Source of the DNA: CAZSDP01 sp964605665 | GTDB lineage: Bacteria; Planctomycetota; UBA8108; UBA1146 | Assembly (NCBI GenBank): GCA_964605665.1 | Contig: CAZSDP010000019.1 | Span: 22,210-86,209, forward strand | DNA length: 64,000 nucleotides | Direction of reading: 5' to 3' | Part shown: positions 9,098 to 18,498 of the stretch, piece by piece | Layout of the letters: the number at the start of each line of letters is the position of its first letter | Position numbering within the stretch: position 1 is the stretch's first letter | Notes under the pieces: generated by a model | The model's database searches: none | Seen by the model: the letters and a program-made list of their open reading frames with translations, nothing else | Told to the model about the DNA's origin: nothing | Program-made: the position numbers and the translations under genes

Positions 9098-9843
9098 CGC
9101 GGAGAAGTTCCTGATCTTTGTCTCTTCTTCGTATGCCATCCGCGATCGATTCGGGCCTTTTCCGACTCGATACGCACCTCGATAGGAAGTCCCCTTGATC
9201 GGGATGCGAGACTTTCCAATTTACGGGAAAGCACCCGTCGCTTCACCAATCCCTCATCCGCCAAAGTCTGCCATAGTTCTTTCAACCGCGATTTTTCGAC
9301 TTTCAAGCATCTCTTCATCACCTTGGTTGCGACGGGATAACCGCGAACGTTTCGCCTGAGCGAAGTCAAAAGTAACTCGAGCTCCAAAGCCTCTTTTCCA
9401 GCAGTGCGAGCCTTCTCAATCTCATTCCAATCTCGATCGAGCCTTTCGATCAACCGGGAGATCTTTTTTTCAACTTCTAACGCGCCTCGTCTGACCTGAA
9501 GACGACGGTCGTTTGAATGATCCCTCTGAATCAAATTCCCGTACTCATCAAAGTAGAGAATCGCCGCTGAATCTTGAGAATCGAGATACTTTGATACCGC
9601 GTCATACATTTCGGTGGTCACTTGAATGTAGCGCCATCCATCAGGCACCAGCAAACGATCACCAACGTCCTCAAGTAGAGGGACCTCACAAACCAGCTTG
9701 CTCCCGCGATAAGGTAGCAGGGGATCAGGATCGCCAGCTAAATCCTGAGCTGAGACCCAGGCACCCTGGGAGCAACAGACAACGCCAATGAGAGCGATCA
9801 GGACGACGGTCCAACGTTGAATTCGCTGATTCACAGAGAACAC
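9094..9843 (-). CDS. Secreted hypothetical protein
   Basis: 249 residues with a classical signal peptide: basic start, hydrophobic TVVLIALIGVVCC, cleavage probably after VSAQ (about residue 33). The mature part has a DGWRYIQVTTEMYDAVSKYL segment, then a long, highly charged helical region (about 100-230) rich in Arg, Glu, Leu and Lys. No catalytic motif or known domain is visible. It is the first gene of an operon with two hydrolases, its stop overlapping the amidohydrolase start, so it may be an export-side partner of that pathway (inference). Confidence 0.75.
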   Translation of the reverse strand: MFSVNQRIQRWTVVLIALIGVVCCSQGAWVSAQDLAGDPDPLLPYRGSKLVCEVPLLEDVGDRLLVPDGWRYIQVTTEMYDAVSKYLDSQDSAAILYFDEYGNLIQRDHSNDRRLQVRRGALEVEKKISRLIERLDRDWNEIEKARTAGKEALELELLLTSLRRNVRGYPVATKVMKRCLKVEKSRLKELWQTLADEGLVKRRVLSRKLESLASRSRGLPIEVRIESEKARIDRGWHTKKRQRSGTSPR

Positions 9844-10031
9844 CCCGCAGTCATAAGCTGTCTGTAAGAGCCAACTTCGCTGACTCCCTCACTTCAAGGG
9901 TCGAGAGAAGTATGCGGAGTGTCCCCAACTCACTGCTGAAAGACAAGCAAGAAGCAACGAGGTCAAGATGCAAAGAAGCGAGCCGCCCCTCTGGAGCCGC
10001 TCGCTTCTCTGGAGATCAACTCACTCCACTC

Positions 10032-12329
10032 TCAGTCGCGTCGATCTCGGCGATCTCTGTCTCTCGGCCCACGACCGCCACGATCCCGATCTCGGCCTCC
10101 TCGGTAGCCACCGCCACCGCCACCGCGCGGTCCACGATCTCGGTCACGATCTCCGCCACCTCGTCCTCGTGGTGGACCATCTCGGCGAGGAGGGCGACGA
10201 TCATCGCCACCGCCACTGCTCGGCTCCAGCACCCCTTCGTCTTCGAGCACCGCACGACGCGAAAGTCGAATTCGCCCCTGCGGATCGAGCGCGAGAACCT
10301 TCACCTTGATCATGTCTCCACGCGAGACGACGTCATTGACGTTCTCGACGTAGTCACCACCAAATTCGCTGATATGCAGGAGGCCTTCTTGTCCAGGAAG
10401 CACTTCCACGAAGCAGCCGAAGTCCTTGATCGAAACAACGCGCCCTTCGTATGTCTGCCCTTCCTTGACCTCTTCCGTCAGCATCTCTACGCGATCTCGT
10501 GCCTCCTTGGCACTCTCGTAATTCGCGCCCCAGATCGTGACTGTGCCATCATCCACAATCTCGATCTTGGCTCCGGTCTCCTCCTGAATACTCTTGATCA
10601 TCTTTCCAGAAGGCCCGATGACGATACCGATTTTCTCTGGGTTGATCTTGATGCGCATGATCTTTGGAGCGTGAGGAGAAACGTCTTCGCGGGGCCTCTG
10701 AATCTCTTTCAGCATCTCACGAAGGATATGCAATCTTCCTTCACGGGCTTGCTCAAGAGCTTTCCCCATCACATCTCGGCTCAAACCATCGATCTTGATG
10801 TCCATTTGAAGCGCGGTAATGCCGTTCTGGGTGCCGGTTACCTTGAAGTCCATATCTCCACTGGCGTCCTCAGACCCCAGGATGTCGGAGAGAACATGGA
10901 ATTGGTCCCCTTCTTTCACCAAGCCCATCGCGATCCCAGCAACTGGGCGTTGGATCTGCACCCCGGCGTCCATCATCGCCAAGGTTCCCCCGCACACCGT
11001 CGCCATCGACGAAGACCCGTTCGACTCGGTGATGTCGCTCACGATGCGAATCGTGTAGGGGAAATCATCGTGAACAGGAAGTACCGGGCGCAGGGCTCTC
11101 TCTGCAAGCGCTCCATGACCGATTTCGCGGCGCTTTGGTCCACGGTTTGGCCAAGATTCACCAACACAATACGCAGGGAAGTTGTAGTGCAGGATGAAGT
11201 GCTCTCGTCGCTCTTCACGAAGACCGTCGATTCTCTGCTCGTCGAAACTCGTACCAAGAGTCACATTGACGATCGATTGAGTTTCGCCGCGGGTAAACAC
11301 CGCAGAACCATGACTACAAGGTAAGAACGCTAGCTGAGTCGTGATGTCTCGAATCTCATCGAAGGCGCGCCCGTCAGAGCGATGTCCATCTTCCACAATG
11401 ATGTCACGCTCCGCTTGCTTCTTTACTCCACCCAGCAGCGACTTCACTTCTTTTGGATCGGGACACGTTCCAGCCTCGATTTGATCCTCAGGACAGAGTT
11501 GCTCAATGACCTCTGTCACGACCAGGTCCACAGCTTTCTTTCGATTGTGCTTACCTTTGGTCTTGGTCGCCTCGCGGATACGCGCGTAGGCAAGATCATT
11601 CACCTGGGCCTTCAGAGGCTCATTCACCACAGGAGCACTGAAAGAGGTCTTCTCTTTACCGGCAACTGCTTGAAGTTCTTCGACCAAACCGATGACATCG
11701 CGAATCACGTTGTGTCCCTGCTCGAGGGCATCCAGCATCAGAGCTTCTGGGACTTCCCGAGCTCCCGCTTCAACCATGACGAGGGCATCTTTAGAACCTG
11801 CCAAGACGAGATCGAGCTCTCCCTCGTCGCGATCTTCATAGTTTGGATTGACTAAGAACTGCTCATCTTTCAAGCCGATTCGAACCGCACCGATCGGGCC
11901 TTGAAATGGAACCTCTGAAATCTCAAGTGCCGCAAATGCTGCGATCATGCCGAGCACATCGGGATCATTCTCTTTGTCCGCTGAAAGCACGGCGACCACC
12001 ACGGAAACATCTTGGCGATAACCGTCGGGGAAAAGAGGGCGAATCGGTCGATCGATGAGACGTGCGGTCAGAATTTCCTTGGTCGTTGGTCGCCCCTCGC
12101 GCTTGAAGAATCCTCCTGGGATTCGTCCTGCCGCATAGGCGAACTCCCGGTAATCGACGGTCAGTGGAAAGAAGTCGATATGCTTGGGCGGATCTCCGAA
12201 CGTCACCGCACACATCACTGCACAATCGCCGCAGCGGACAATGACTGATCCACTTGCTTGCTTAGCGACTTCTCCTGTTTCGATCGAGATTGTTCGACCG
12301 CCGATTTCCCGTGACACGGTGTGTTTCAT
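10032..12329 (-). CDS. pnp: Polynucleotide phosphorylase (polyribonucleotide nucleotidyltransferase)
   Basis: 3'-to-5' phosphorolytic exoribonuclease of the RNA degradosome. Two RNase PH-type cores come first, with GEDASGDMDFKVTGT marking the active-site region of the second; then KH (about 555-612, IGIVIGPSGKMIKSI) and S1 (about 622-695, GRVVSIKDFGCFVEV). The remaining 65 residues are an extreme Arg/Gly/Asp tail (repeats such as GGGDRDRDRG and YRGGRDRDRG), not part of the E. coli enzyme. CAGGAGG lies before the ATG. It follows rpsO on the same strand, the classical rpsO-pnp order. Confidence 0.98.
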   Translation of the reverse strand: MKHTVSREIGGRTISIETGEVAKQASGSVIVRCGDCAVMCAVTFGDPPKHIDFFPLTVDYREFAYAAGRIPGGFFKREGRPTTKEILTARLIDRPIRPLFPDGYRQDVSVVVAVLSADKENDPDVLGMIAAFAALEISEVPFQGPIGAVRIGLKDEQFLVNPNYEDRDEGELDLVLAGSKDALVMVEAGAREVPEALMLDALEQGHNVIRDVIGLVEELQAVAGKEKTSFSAPVVNEPLKAQVNDLAYARIREATKTKGKHNRKKAVDLVVTEVIEQLCPEDQIEAGTCPDPKEVKSLLGGVKKQAERDIIVEDGHRSDGRAFDEIRDITTQLAFLPCSHGSAVFTRGETQSIVNVTLGTSFDEQRIDGLREERREHFILHYNFPAYCVGESWPNRGPKRREIGHGALAERALRPVLPVHDDFPYTIRIVSDITESNGSSSMATVCGGTLAMMDAGVQIQRPVAGIAMGLVKEGDQFHVLSDILGSEDASGDMDFKVTGTQNGITALQMDIKIDGLSRDVMGKALEQAREGRLHILREMLKEIQRPREDVSPHAPKIMRIKINPEKIGIVIGPSGKMIKSIQEETGAKIEIVDDGTVTIWGANYESAKEARDRVEMLTEEVKEGQTYEGRVVSIKDFGCFVEVLPGQEGLLHISEFGGDYVENVNDVVSRGDMIKVKVLALDPQGRIRLSRRAVLEDEGVLEPSSGGGDDRRPPRRDGPPRGRGGGDRDRDRGPRGGGGGGYRGGRDRDRGGRGPRDRDRRDRRD

Positions 12330-12534
12330 CTATCCTCCTGGAGGCGTCCAATCGCCTCATAGCTCGCATCGTCAGCGAGCAATTCGCATGACTCTCTACT
12401 TTTTCTTACTTCTGTACGGTAATTCAAATTTGATGCCCCATAAGGGAAACTGGTTCGTCCGATCGACAGCACGCTGAATCGCTCAGGTGCTCTAACCAGA
12501 ACCAGCGACGAAATCTCTCGGCGGCGCCGGAATG

Positions 12535-12563
12535 CGAAACAGGCCCCGCCGAAGGCGAGGCCC
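12535..12563 (-). terminator. Hairpin after rpsO (attenuator/weak terminator)
   Basis: Seven bases after the rpsO stop, minus-strand GGCCTCGCC-TTC-GGCGGGGCC (12562-12542) forms a 9-pair stem with one G-T pair, followed by TGTTTC, a poor U-tract. In E. coli the rpsO-pnp intergenic region holds a leaky terminator and RNase processing site; this hairpin could play that role (inference). Confidence 0.5.
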
Positions 12564-12568
12564 GTCGA

Positions 12569-12838
12569 TCAGCGACGAAGACCAAGGGCGGCGATCAGCC
12601 GCAAGTATTCGGCGCGATCTTTCCGCGCGAGGAATCGAAGTAGCCGGGTTCGGCGACCGACCATCATCAGAAGACCACGCCTTGAGGCGTAGTCTTTCTT
12701 GTTTGACTTCAAGTGCTCGGTGATGTTGCGAATTCGCTCGGTCAAGACCGCAACCTGAATTTGGGAGGAGCCGCGGTCGTTCTCCGACACTCCATACTCG
12801 TTGATCAACTCTTGCTTACGCTCAGCAGAGATACTCAT
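12569..12838 (-). CDS. rpsO: 30S ribosomal protein S15
   Basis: 89 residues, exactly the family length. The sequence matches S15 throughout: GSSQIQVAVLTERIRNITEHLKS, DYASRRGLLMMVGRRTRLL and the C-terminal YLRLIAALGLRR. S15 binds 16S rRNA helices h20-h22 early in 30S assembly. It lies 239 bases upstream of pnp, the widely conserved order. S15 often represses its own mRNA through a structured leader; the long upstream stretch may hold one (inference). Confidence 0.98.
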   Translation of the reverse strand: MSISAERKQELINEYGVSENDRGSSQIQVAVLTERIRNITEHLKSNKKDYASRRGLLMMVGRRTRLLRFLARKDRAEYLRLIAALGLRR

Positions 12839-13211
12839 TGCAAACGCTCTCCGGTCCTATTTCGGGCAGCGATCCCCGAGCGATCGCCCGGTGCATCGGC
12901 AGCCCTCATGTCCTCGCTTCGTGATGAGTCGGATTACGGCTCAACCCCACCCAAACATCTGCGAATTCCGTCCCACCTCGCCGAGCAAAGCTCCGAAATC
13001 AACTCGTCACTCACCAGATCGAGAGGGGAATGAATCGACGTAACCACTTCTAGTTCAAGGGGTAGGATCGTAGCGGAGGCAGAAACCCCTGCAAGGGGAG
13101 TTTTGCGATTTTGCCGCTCCCCACGGCACTTTCTCCCCAAATTTGGGGACGCCCGCACAGGGCTGGAGACCATCCGCCTCCCGAACGGGGCCTTCGAAGA
13201 CGCCGAGGAGC
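12839..13211. other. Gene-free stretch upstream of rpsO with a 16-bp palindrome
   Basis: 373 bases between the manC stop and the rpsO start, both on the minus strand. I see no gene. It holds the perfect palindrome TCCCCAAATTTGGGGA (13134-13149) and, nearby, complementary runs such as CCCCT...AGGGG (13086-13098). These could end manC transcription or form part of the rpsO leader; no run of U follows, so a standard intrinsic terminator is not supported. Confidence 0.4.
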
Positions 13212-14297
13212 CTAGACCAGGTCCTCACGCCCCTCTCCGAGAAGTCTCTCAACCACTTCCTTAACGTCCTGTGAACGATCTCTAGGACAAACCAGCAGCG
13301 CATCGGGGGTGTCGACCACCAGGAGATCTTCAACCCCCAAGAGGACCACGGTGCGGTTCGAATCCACCTGCACCGTAACGCTCTCACGTGAATCGACCGC
13401 GACGGTGTCGGAATCGAGACAATTGCCATGAGGATCGACGGTACCCTCCCGAAGACGGGAAACCGCTTCCCAAGTCCCGACATCATCCCAAGGGAAGTTG
13501 GCCTCCACCACTCGGACTCGCTCCGATCGCTCGAGTAACGCGTAGTCGATCGAAGTTTTCGGCAGCAGCTGAAATGCTCTCAAGAACTGATCGTCATCAA
13601 CCCCTTCGCTTGGGAGTGAGTTGAGAGCCTCTAGGCCGGCGCCAAACTCCGGCGCCACAGCTTGCAACTCCTCCAAGAAAGTCGCCGCTTTCCAAAGAAA
13701 CATGCCTGAGTTCCAGTAGTAATCTCCAGACGCCAAGAATTCTTCCGCGGTCGCTCGATTCGGCTTTTCACAGAATTGAGCAACCTGATAAACGCCTGCA
13801 TCAGCGGCCTGTGCCCCCCGCTCGATGTACCCAAATCCTGTTGCAGGTTCACTTGGAGTCATCCCGAAGGTATAGAGTCCATCATCGACCGCAATGGCAG
13901 AAATCGCCCGGTTCATCGTTGCTTGAAATGCGTCGACGTCTTCGATGTGATGATCACTCGGTAGAGCTAGAAGAAGCGCATCTGGATTTTCGCGCGCGAT
14001 CCGCCACGCTCCCAAGACTAATGCTGGTGCAGTATCACGTCCTTCTGGCTCGGCAAGTATTCTTCGAATCGGGAAATCCTCGAGTGCCTCCGTCACTGCT
14101 GACGTGAGATCGGCACGCGTCAAGATCCAACGATTCTCTTCTTCGACCAAACCATGGAGCCGATCGAGAGTCACCTCGAGTAAGCACTGCCGACCATCCA
14201 ACGCCAAGAGTTGCTTTGGAGCAATCTTTCGACTCCAAGGCCAAAATCGAGTCCCCGACCCACCCGCAAGAACAAGAGCATGCAAATGAGCGTTCAT
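13212..14297 (-). CDS. manC: Mannose-1-phosphate guanylyltransferase
   Basis: Makes GDP-mannose from GTP and mannose-1-phosphate for polysaccharide synthesis. The nucleotidyltransferase signature is at residues 9-31 (VLAGGSGTRFWPWSRKIAPKQLL); ILAEPEGRDTAPAL, LPSDHHI, FCEKPNRATAEEFL and NSGMFLWKA are typical of this family. At 361 residues it is the single-domain form, lacking the C-terminal mannose-6-phosphate isomerase cupin of bifunctional enzymes. GGAGGAG sits seven bases before the ATG. It opens a run of surface-polysaccharide genes; the phosphomannomutase-like gene at 46.8 kb could supply its substrate. Confidence 0.93.
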   Translation of the reverse strand: MNAHLHALVLAGGSGTRFWPWSRKIAPKQLLALDGRQCLLEVTLDRLHGLVEEENRWILTRADLTSAVTEALEDFPIRRILAEPEGRDTAPALVLGAWRIARENPDALLLALPSDHHIEDVDAFQATMNRAISAIAVDDGLYTFGMTPSEPATGFGYIERGAQAADAGVYQVAQFCEKPNRATAEEFLASGDYYWNSGMFLWKAATFLEELQAVAPEFGAGLEALNSLPSEGVDDDQFLRAFQLLPKTSIDYALLERSERVRVVEANFPWDDVGTWEAVSRLREGTVDPHGNCLDSDTVAVDSRESVTVQVDSNRTVVLLGVEDLLVVDTPDALLVCPRDRSQDVKEVVERLLGEGREDLV

Positions 14298-14424
14298 AGA
14301 AGAACTCCTCCGTTTGCGGGCGCCAGGAATGCAGCGTCAGCAACTGCGATCCGCAGCATCTTGACTAGAAAGCACAAACGAAGCCAGTCGTGTCGAAAAC
14401 ATTCACTGAGAGATCGAGTCGAAT

Positions 14425-15135
14425 TCAGACCACAAAACGTAACACTTGATAGGCTTCCGCCGCTTCGACAGAGATCTCTCGCCCACGCTGAAGAGCGAGC
14501 ACTCTCAGTGCGTCAATTCCCCCCATACTCGGTCCGGGCCTCTGTTGTGATTCATGCTTGCTGAATGCCTCGAGCTTACGATTCAGGTAATCCCCAGAGA
14601 TGTCTACGTAGAGATGAGGATGGAATGGCTGCGAATTCCACGCGAGCTGAGGCGAATCGGCGACCAGTACGTACTTTTGGAACGGCTTCAGACTCGCCAA
14701 GTGCGGTCGAGAGGCGGTAATTCCAGCTTCGTAAATCGCCACGTGATCCTGATTGAAGCTAGGTGCGGGCAAGGCGATCATCGTCGGTTTGAGTCGATCG
14801 ATCGAAAGCCTCGAGTTCTTTTCCAATGCCGCAACCAAATCTCGACGCGGCATAGCGTCCAGTCGAAGGTGCAAATCACGATCTTCGAAGATGATTTCGT
14901 GATCGTCGACATCGAGGACTCGCATCGCTTCAGCGAGCTCTTCCGAACGGGTATGTGCAAATGTCACCCCGTCACGACCGTCGTAGTGCTCAAGATCTGA
15001 GACGGTGGCGACTTGAACAAAGACCTCACCACCTTGGTCTTTAACTTTTGCGATGAGCCCACCACAGCCGATCGTCTCGTCGTCAGCGTGTGGCGCAATG
15101 ACGAGCAACCGTTGTTTTCCGAGAAAATTGTCCAT
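14425..15135 (-). CDS. PIG-L/LmbE family N-acetylglucosaminyl deacetylase-like protein
   Basis: Zinc-dependent de-N-acetylase of sugars or glycoconjugates. The motif APHADDETIGCGG (AHxDDE type) lies near the N-terminus and a second His in FNQDHVAIYEAG completes the expected site. The frame extends upstream to 15207, but the family begins about 10 residues before APHADDE, so the ATG at 15135 (MDNFLGKQRLLVIAPH) is preferred; no strong ribosome site settles it. No signal peptide. Its place among polysaccharide genes suggests action on a sugar intermediate (inference). About 357 bases separate it from the divergent 15493 gene; nothing else was recognised there. Confidence 0.85.
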   Translation of the reverse strand: MDNFLGKQRLLVIAPHADDETIGCGGLIAKVKDQGGEVFVQVATVSDLEHYDGRDGVTFAHTRSEELAEAMRVLDVDDHEIIFEDRDLHLRLDAMPRRDLVAALEKNSRLSIDRLKPTMIALPAPSFNQDHVAIYEAGITASRPHLASLKPFQKYVLVADSPQLAWNSQPFHPHLYVDISGDYLNRKLEAFSKHESQQRPGPSMGGIDALRVLALQRGREISVEAAEAYQVLRFVV

Positions 15136-15492
15136 CGCCCGAAGGCCCCTTCCAAGATCGCGCTGGCTCAGGCAGCGCTCTGACATGTAGCACTCGACTC
15201 TCAGCAAAATGAACTGAAAGTGCGAATACTCCTCAATCTCCTATCGGAGGGGACTGGGGCCAACTGGAGCTGTAGTGATAAGAAAGGTGACAATTTAGGA
15301 GGCGCTGGCAGAGACGAATTCATCGCGAGAAAATCGGCGGATTCGCCAATTCCACTCACTCCGTATACGAATTGAGCAATCGGATCGTTGAAACTCGGTC
15401 GCTCCTAGCAAAGGTCTCATAGCAAAACAACCGATAGATCGAACAGCCCCCGCCGTTTTGACATGCGAGTCTCCGTGGAGAGGATCTGAACC

Positions 15493-16947
15493 TTGCAAGG
15501 ACTGCCCCCAGCAGCTCCATTCACTGCCAGCGACCGACCGACGGTCCCACTGGTTATCCTCGCAGCAATCTGCTGCCTGATTGGTGTATGGAGTATCTAC
15601 GCCACCGATTTGCTGGGTGATGATTGGCAGTACTTTCCCCTGACCATCGCTGCAGGAATGTTGGGGTTCATTTCACTGTTCGAACTTCGAGTCGGGCTCG
15701 CCGTTCTCCTCTTGGCAATCGGACTCTCGCCTGAGTTCACACTTTTTGGTATTCCGAATTTCCGCTACGAAGACGCGGTCTTACCGCTACTACTCATGAT
15801 ATGGGCTAGCCAACACGTCATAAAAAAAGGTCGGTTACAACCGACCGATCTGAAACGCCCATTGCTGATCATCGTCTTCGTTGCTTCGATATCATCGCTG
15901 AACAACTACCTGTATTCCGACTTAGATTTGATGCAAGCGCTCCTCTATCTCGGAAAGAACATCGAGTACTACCTGATCTTCTTACTGGTCCTGAATGCTC
16001 TCCACTCTCGGCAAGACGCCAAAGGCTTCATTTTCTTGATGCTACTGGCCAGTCTTCTCGTCGGCATCTTTGGGCTCACCCAATGGTCCCTCTACGGAGG
16101 AACCGCTGGATATCGACTTCCTGGCCCTAGCGGAGAAACCGCCAACATTCTCGGTGGATACTATGTCTTCCACATCTGCTTAGCGCTCGGGCTCCTAGCG
16201 CATTCACGGCCAAAAATGCGCCCGATACTGCTCATTTACCTCGCGATCATGTTGATACCGGTAGCCCTCACGCTGAGCCGGACCTCCTTTGTCGCGTTGC
16301 TGATTGGAGTCGGGACGATTTGGCTTGCTTCCCGCTCGTCTTTGCTCGGCATTCCCATCCTCATGATGATTTGTGGGGCGATCTTCGTGCCTGACTATGT
16401 CACAGAGCGGTTCAGCACGGTCATGGGCATTTTCTCCGGGGATTCACCGAGTTCCTGGACTGCGCGAGTGGCCGGCTGGAACCACTTCATCCCAGCCGCA
16501 CTCGAACGACCGTTCTTTGGTCATGGCATCGGCTCAGGCACTCACGCAGTAGACAACGAATACGTTTTGCAGCTCTATAATTTGGGCTTCATCGGATTGG
16601 GCGCGTTCTTGTGGCTCATCTGCAACTGCCTCAAAACCTCATTCCGACTGCAAAAGTCCAACTGTGGTGACGTCTGGATTTCAGGATTCGCATTGGGCTA
16701 CTTCGGTGGCACAGTCTCCCTGCTCGCTCATAGTATCGGAGCGACCACCTTCACCACGATCAGAACGACGGAACCGTTCTTTTTCGCCACGGGAATTCTC
16801 TATCTCTGTTGGAATCAGCATCGAAAGCGAGAAAAAGAGCGTCAGCCGTACTCGACAGACGAGCCGCTGACAAACATCGCTTCATCGATCAAGAGCTGGA
16901 GCCAAACGCCGGGCTACTCTGAGTCCTCGCCATCTGAAGGCCGCTGA
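15493..16947 (+). CDS. O-antigen ligase/polymerase-like membrane protein
   Basis: 484 residues with about 10-12 hydrophobic helices and a long periplasmic loop (about 300-350) containing GWNHFIPAALERPFFGHGIGSGTHAVDNEYVLQLYNLG, which matches the Wzy_C/O-antigen ligase signature (an Arg/His-rich loop, a GxGxG turn and DNEY). Such proteins polymerise or transfer lipid-linked glycans at the outer face of the inner membrane. The start is TTG with a GAGAGG-like site upstream. The last 33 coding bases overlap the end of the convergent J-domain gene. Polymerase and ligase cannot be told apart from sequence alone. Confidence 0.85.
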   Translation: MQGLPPAAPFTASDRPTVPLVILAAICCLIGVWSIYATDLLGDDWQYFPLTIAAGMLGFISLFELRVGLAVLLLAIGLSPEFTLFGIPNFRYEDAVLPLLLMIWASQHVIKKGRLQPTDLKRPLLIIVFVASISSLNNYLYSDLDLMQALLYLGKNIEYYLIFLLVLNALHSRQDAKGFIFLMLLASLLVGIFGLTQWSLYGGTAGYRLPGPSGETANILGGYYVFHICLALGLLAHSRPKMRPILLIYLAIMLIPVALTLSRTSFVALLIGVGTIWLASRSSLLGIPILMMICGAIFVPDYVTERFSTVMGIFSGDSPSSWTARVAGWNHFIPAALERPFFGHGIGSGTHAVDNEYVLQLYNLGFIGLGAFLWLICNCLKTSFRLQKSNCGDVWISGFALGYFGGTVSLLAHSIGATTFTTIRTTEPFFFATGILYLCWNQHRKREKERQPYSTDEPLTNIASSIKSWSQTPGYSESSPSEGR

Positions 16948-17801
16948 TCCAAACTCTCCTCAGCCTCTGCAGCGCCCCGCCCCTCAGCCTCTTCTTGAAG
17001 AGCCTCCCTAAGGCGCGCCAATCCCTTTGAAGATGGTTGCAGAGACATTGCAATCTCGAGATGCCGCGACGCTTCTTGTCGCATCCCCATGTCGAGATAG
17101 CACTGGCAACGACGCTTAGCGACTTCTGCATTCTGAGACCGGTCCAAACCGAGCGTCTCCGCTCTTCGCAGGTACTCAAGCGCAACGCGAGGCTCTAGCT
17201 CCCCCACAGTTCTCCGAATCAGAAGCCGTTTCATCCGATCAAGCGCTTCGTTGTAACAAGGACGATGCCGCCGCCGACCACGCTCTTCTCTCAAGAGATG
17301 TTCAAGCCACTCCAAGGCCACGAACCAGCTCTTTCGCGCCTCAAAGAGCTCGGCAATCAGAAAGGCAGCATCGATGAACTCATCAGAATCGAGGTGCTTC
17401 CGCAAAAAGACTGGGGCTAACTCACCATGCCTGCGGAGCCGTTCGAGCGCCTCGGGTCCACGATCTTCCAGTAACAGAAAGAGGATCGATCGAGCTTGAT
17501 TCTGTGGACGGCCAGATTCCGTCACATGTGGGATTTTGCTCGTGACGTCGCGAATGTCCTCACGATTATAAACTTTCCAAATTCGGTCATATGCCTCACG
17601 AAGGTCATCGTCACCGAGGACTTCCCAAGCCCTCATCACTCGACCAAGGCCACCGCCATCTGTCGGCGCCACTGACTTGTCTGGATGAACCTCGAGTAAG
17701 CGAGCGCGAAATGCCCTTCGGATCGATTGACGATCGGAATCAACATCGACTCCGAGGGTGGCGTAATGATCCAAAAAGGCATTTTCATAAGCCTCGTTCA
17801 T
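16914..17801 (-). CDS. J-domain protein with C-terminal helical (TPR-like) region
   Basis: Residues about 12-75 form a DnaJ J-domain with the catalytic HPD tripeptide intact (LEVHPDKS) and AYDRIWKVY at its end. There is no Gly/Phe linker or zinc domain, so it is not DnaJ itself. The rest is alpha-helical with TPR-like pairs (ALEYLRRAETLGLDRSQNAEVAKRRCQCYLDMGMRQEASRHLEIAMSLQPSSKGL), ending in an acidic tail. It should stimulate a DnaK partner for a specific client (family knowledge). Its ATG overlaps the stop of dtd, so the two are translationally coupled. Confidence 0.85.
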   Translation of the reverse strand: MNEAYENAFLDHYATLGVDVDSDRQSIRRAFRARLLEVHPDKSVAPTDGGGLGRVMRAWEVLGDDDLREAYDRIWKVYNREDIRDVTSKIPHVTESGRPQNQARSILFLLLEDRGPEALERLRRHGELAPVFLRKHLDSDEFIDAAFLIAELFEARKSWFVALEWLEHLLREERGRRRHRPCYNEALDRMKRLLIRRTVGELEPRVALEYLRRAETLGLDRSQNAEVAKRRCQCYLDMGMRQEASRHLEIAMSLQPSSKGLARLREALQEEAEGRGAAEAEESLDQRPSDGEDSE

Positions 17802-18280
17802 GACGATGCCGCAGTTTCAGCTTCTTGAGTATTTTCGCGTGGGCTCTCAATCCATAGAGTCACCGGTCCATCGTTGATCAACTCAACCTCCATCGAAGCA
17901 CCAAATTGACCGGTTGCCACCTCTCCAACACCTTCGGCTCTCAGGTACTCAACGAACCCTTCATGCAGCCGTGCAGCTCTCTTCGGTTCCTCTGCTTCAA
18001 TGAAACTCGGTCGGCGTCCCTTTCGCGTCTCTCCATAAAGCGTAAACTGCGAAACTGCGAGAATCGCACCTCCCTGCTCAAGAAGAGACCGATTCATTCG
18101 CCCCTCAGCATCGGGAAACACTCGAAGGGTCGTGACCTTACGAGCCATCCACTTCAGATCTCGCTCTTCATCCCCTCGACCGATCCCGACCAAGAGAAGC
18201 GCACCGGCACCGATGCTCCCGATGACCTGCCCGTCCACGCGGACCGCCGACCGGCGAACTCGCTGAAAGAGAACACGCAC
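17798..18280 (-). CDS. dtd: D-aminoacyl-tRNA deacylase
   Basis: Frees tRNA from D-amino acids mischarged by synthetases. 160 residues; typical length about 145-150. MRVLFQRVRRSAVRVDG opens the fold, SQFTLYG...KGRRPSF is the catalytic signature, and NDGPVTLWIESP contains the Gly-cis-Pro motif that excludes L-amino acids. A short Ser/Thr/Glu tail follows. First gene of a two-gene unit with the J-domain protein. Confidence 0.96.
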   Translation of the reverse strand: MRVLFQRVRRSAVRVDGQVIGSIGAGALLLVGIGRGDEERDLKWMARKVTTLRVFPDAEGRMNRSLLEQGGAILAVSQFTLYGETRKGRRPSFIEAEEPKRAARLHEGFVEYLRAEGVGEVATGQFGASMEVELINDGPVTLWIESPRENTQEAETAASS

Positions 18281-18385
18281 GAAGAGAAGCCCTTTCTGCC
18301 GGATGCGGCGACATCCGCCGCACAGCCCACTCCAAGAAATACACTTAAACCGTTTCTATACTAACACTTAAAAACTCGAGGAGAG

Positions 18386-18403
18386 TTGGCACATCAATTT
18401 CTT
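18386..18403 (+). promoter_or_regulatory. Sigma54-like -24/-12 element ahead of the flagellar gene
   Basis: TTGGCAC followed after correct spacing by TTTCT, about 95 bases before the rod-protein ATG. The -24 half is perfect; the -12 half has TC where GC is expected, one mismatch at a strongly conserved base. Sigma54 control of rod and hook genes is common in several phyla, and a sigma54 activator is encoded at 977-3037, but the link is inference. Confidence 0.3.
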
Positions 18404-18498
18404 ATTCCGCTCCTCGTCAACCGTTGTTCGGAAGCGGCCCACGCTCTCAAAAAGAGGAGGGCCCACCAGAGTGAGATTCGTCGGAAAGGAACGTGTCG

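Noticed and set aside
9912..11324. Long plus-strand frame (470 codons) opposite pnp
   Set aside because: Antisense shadow of the clearly coding pnp gene; its Ser/Thr/Ala-rich start is the complement of the Arg/Gly tail codons.
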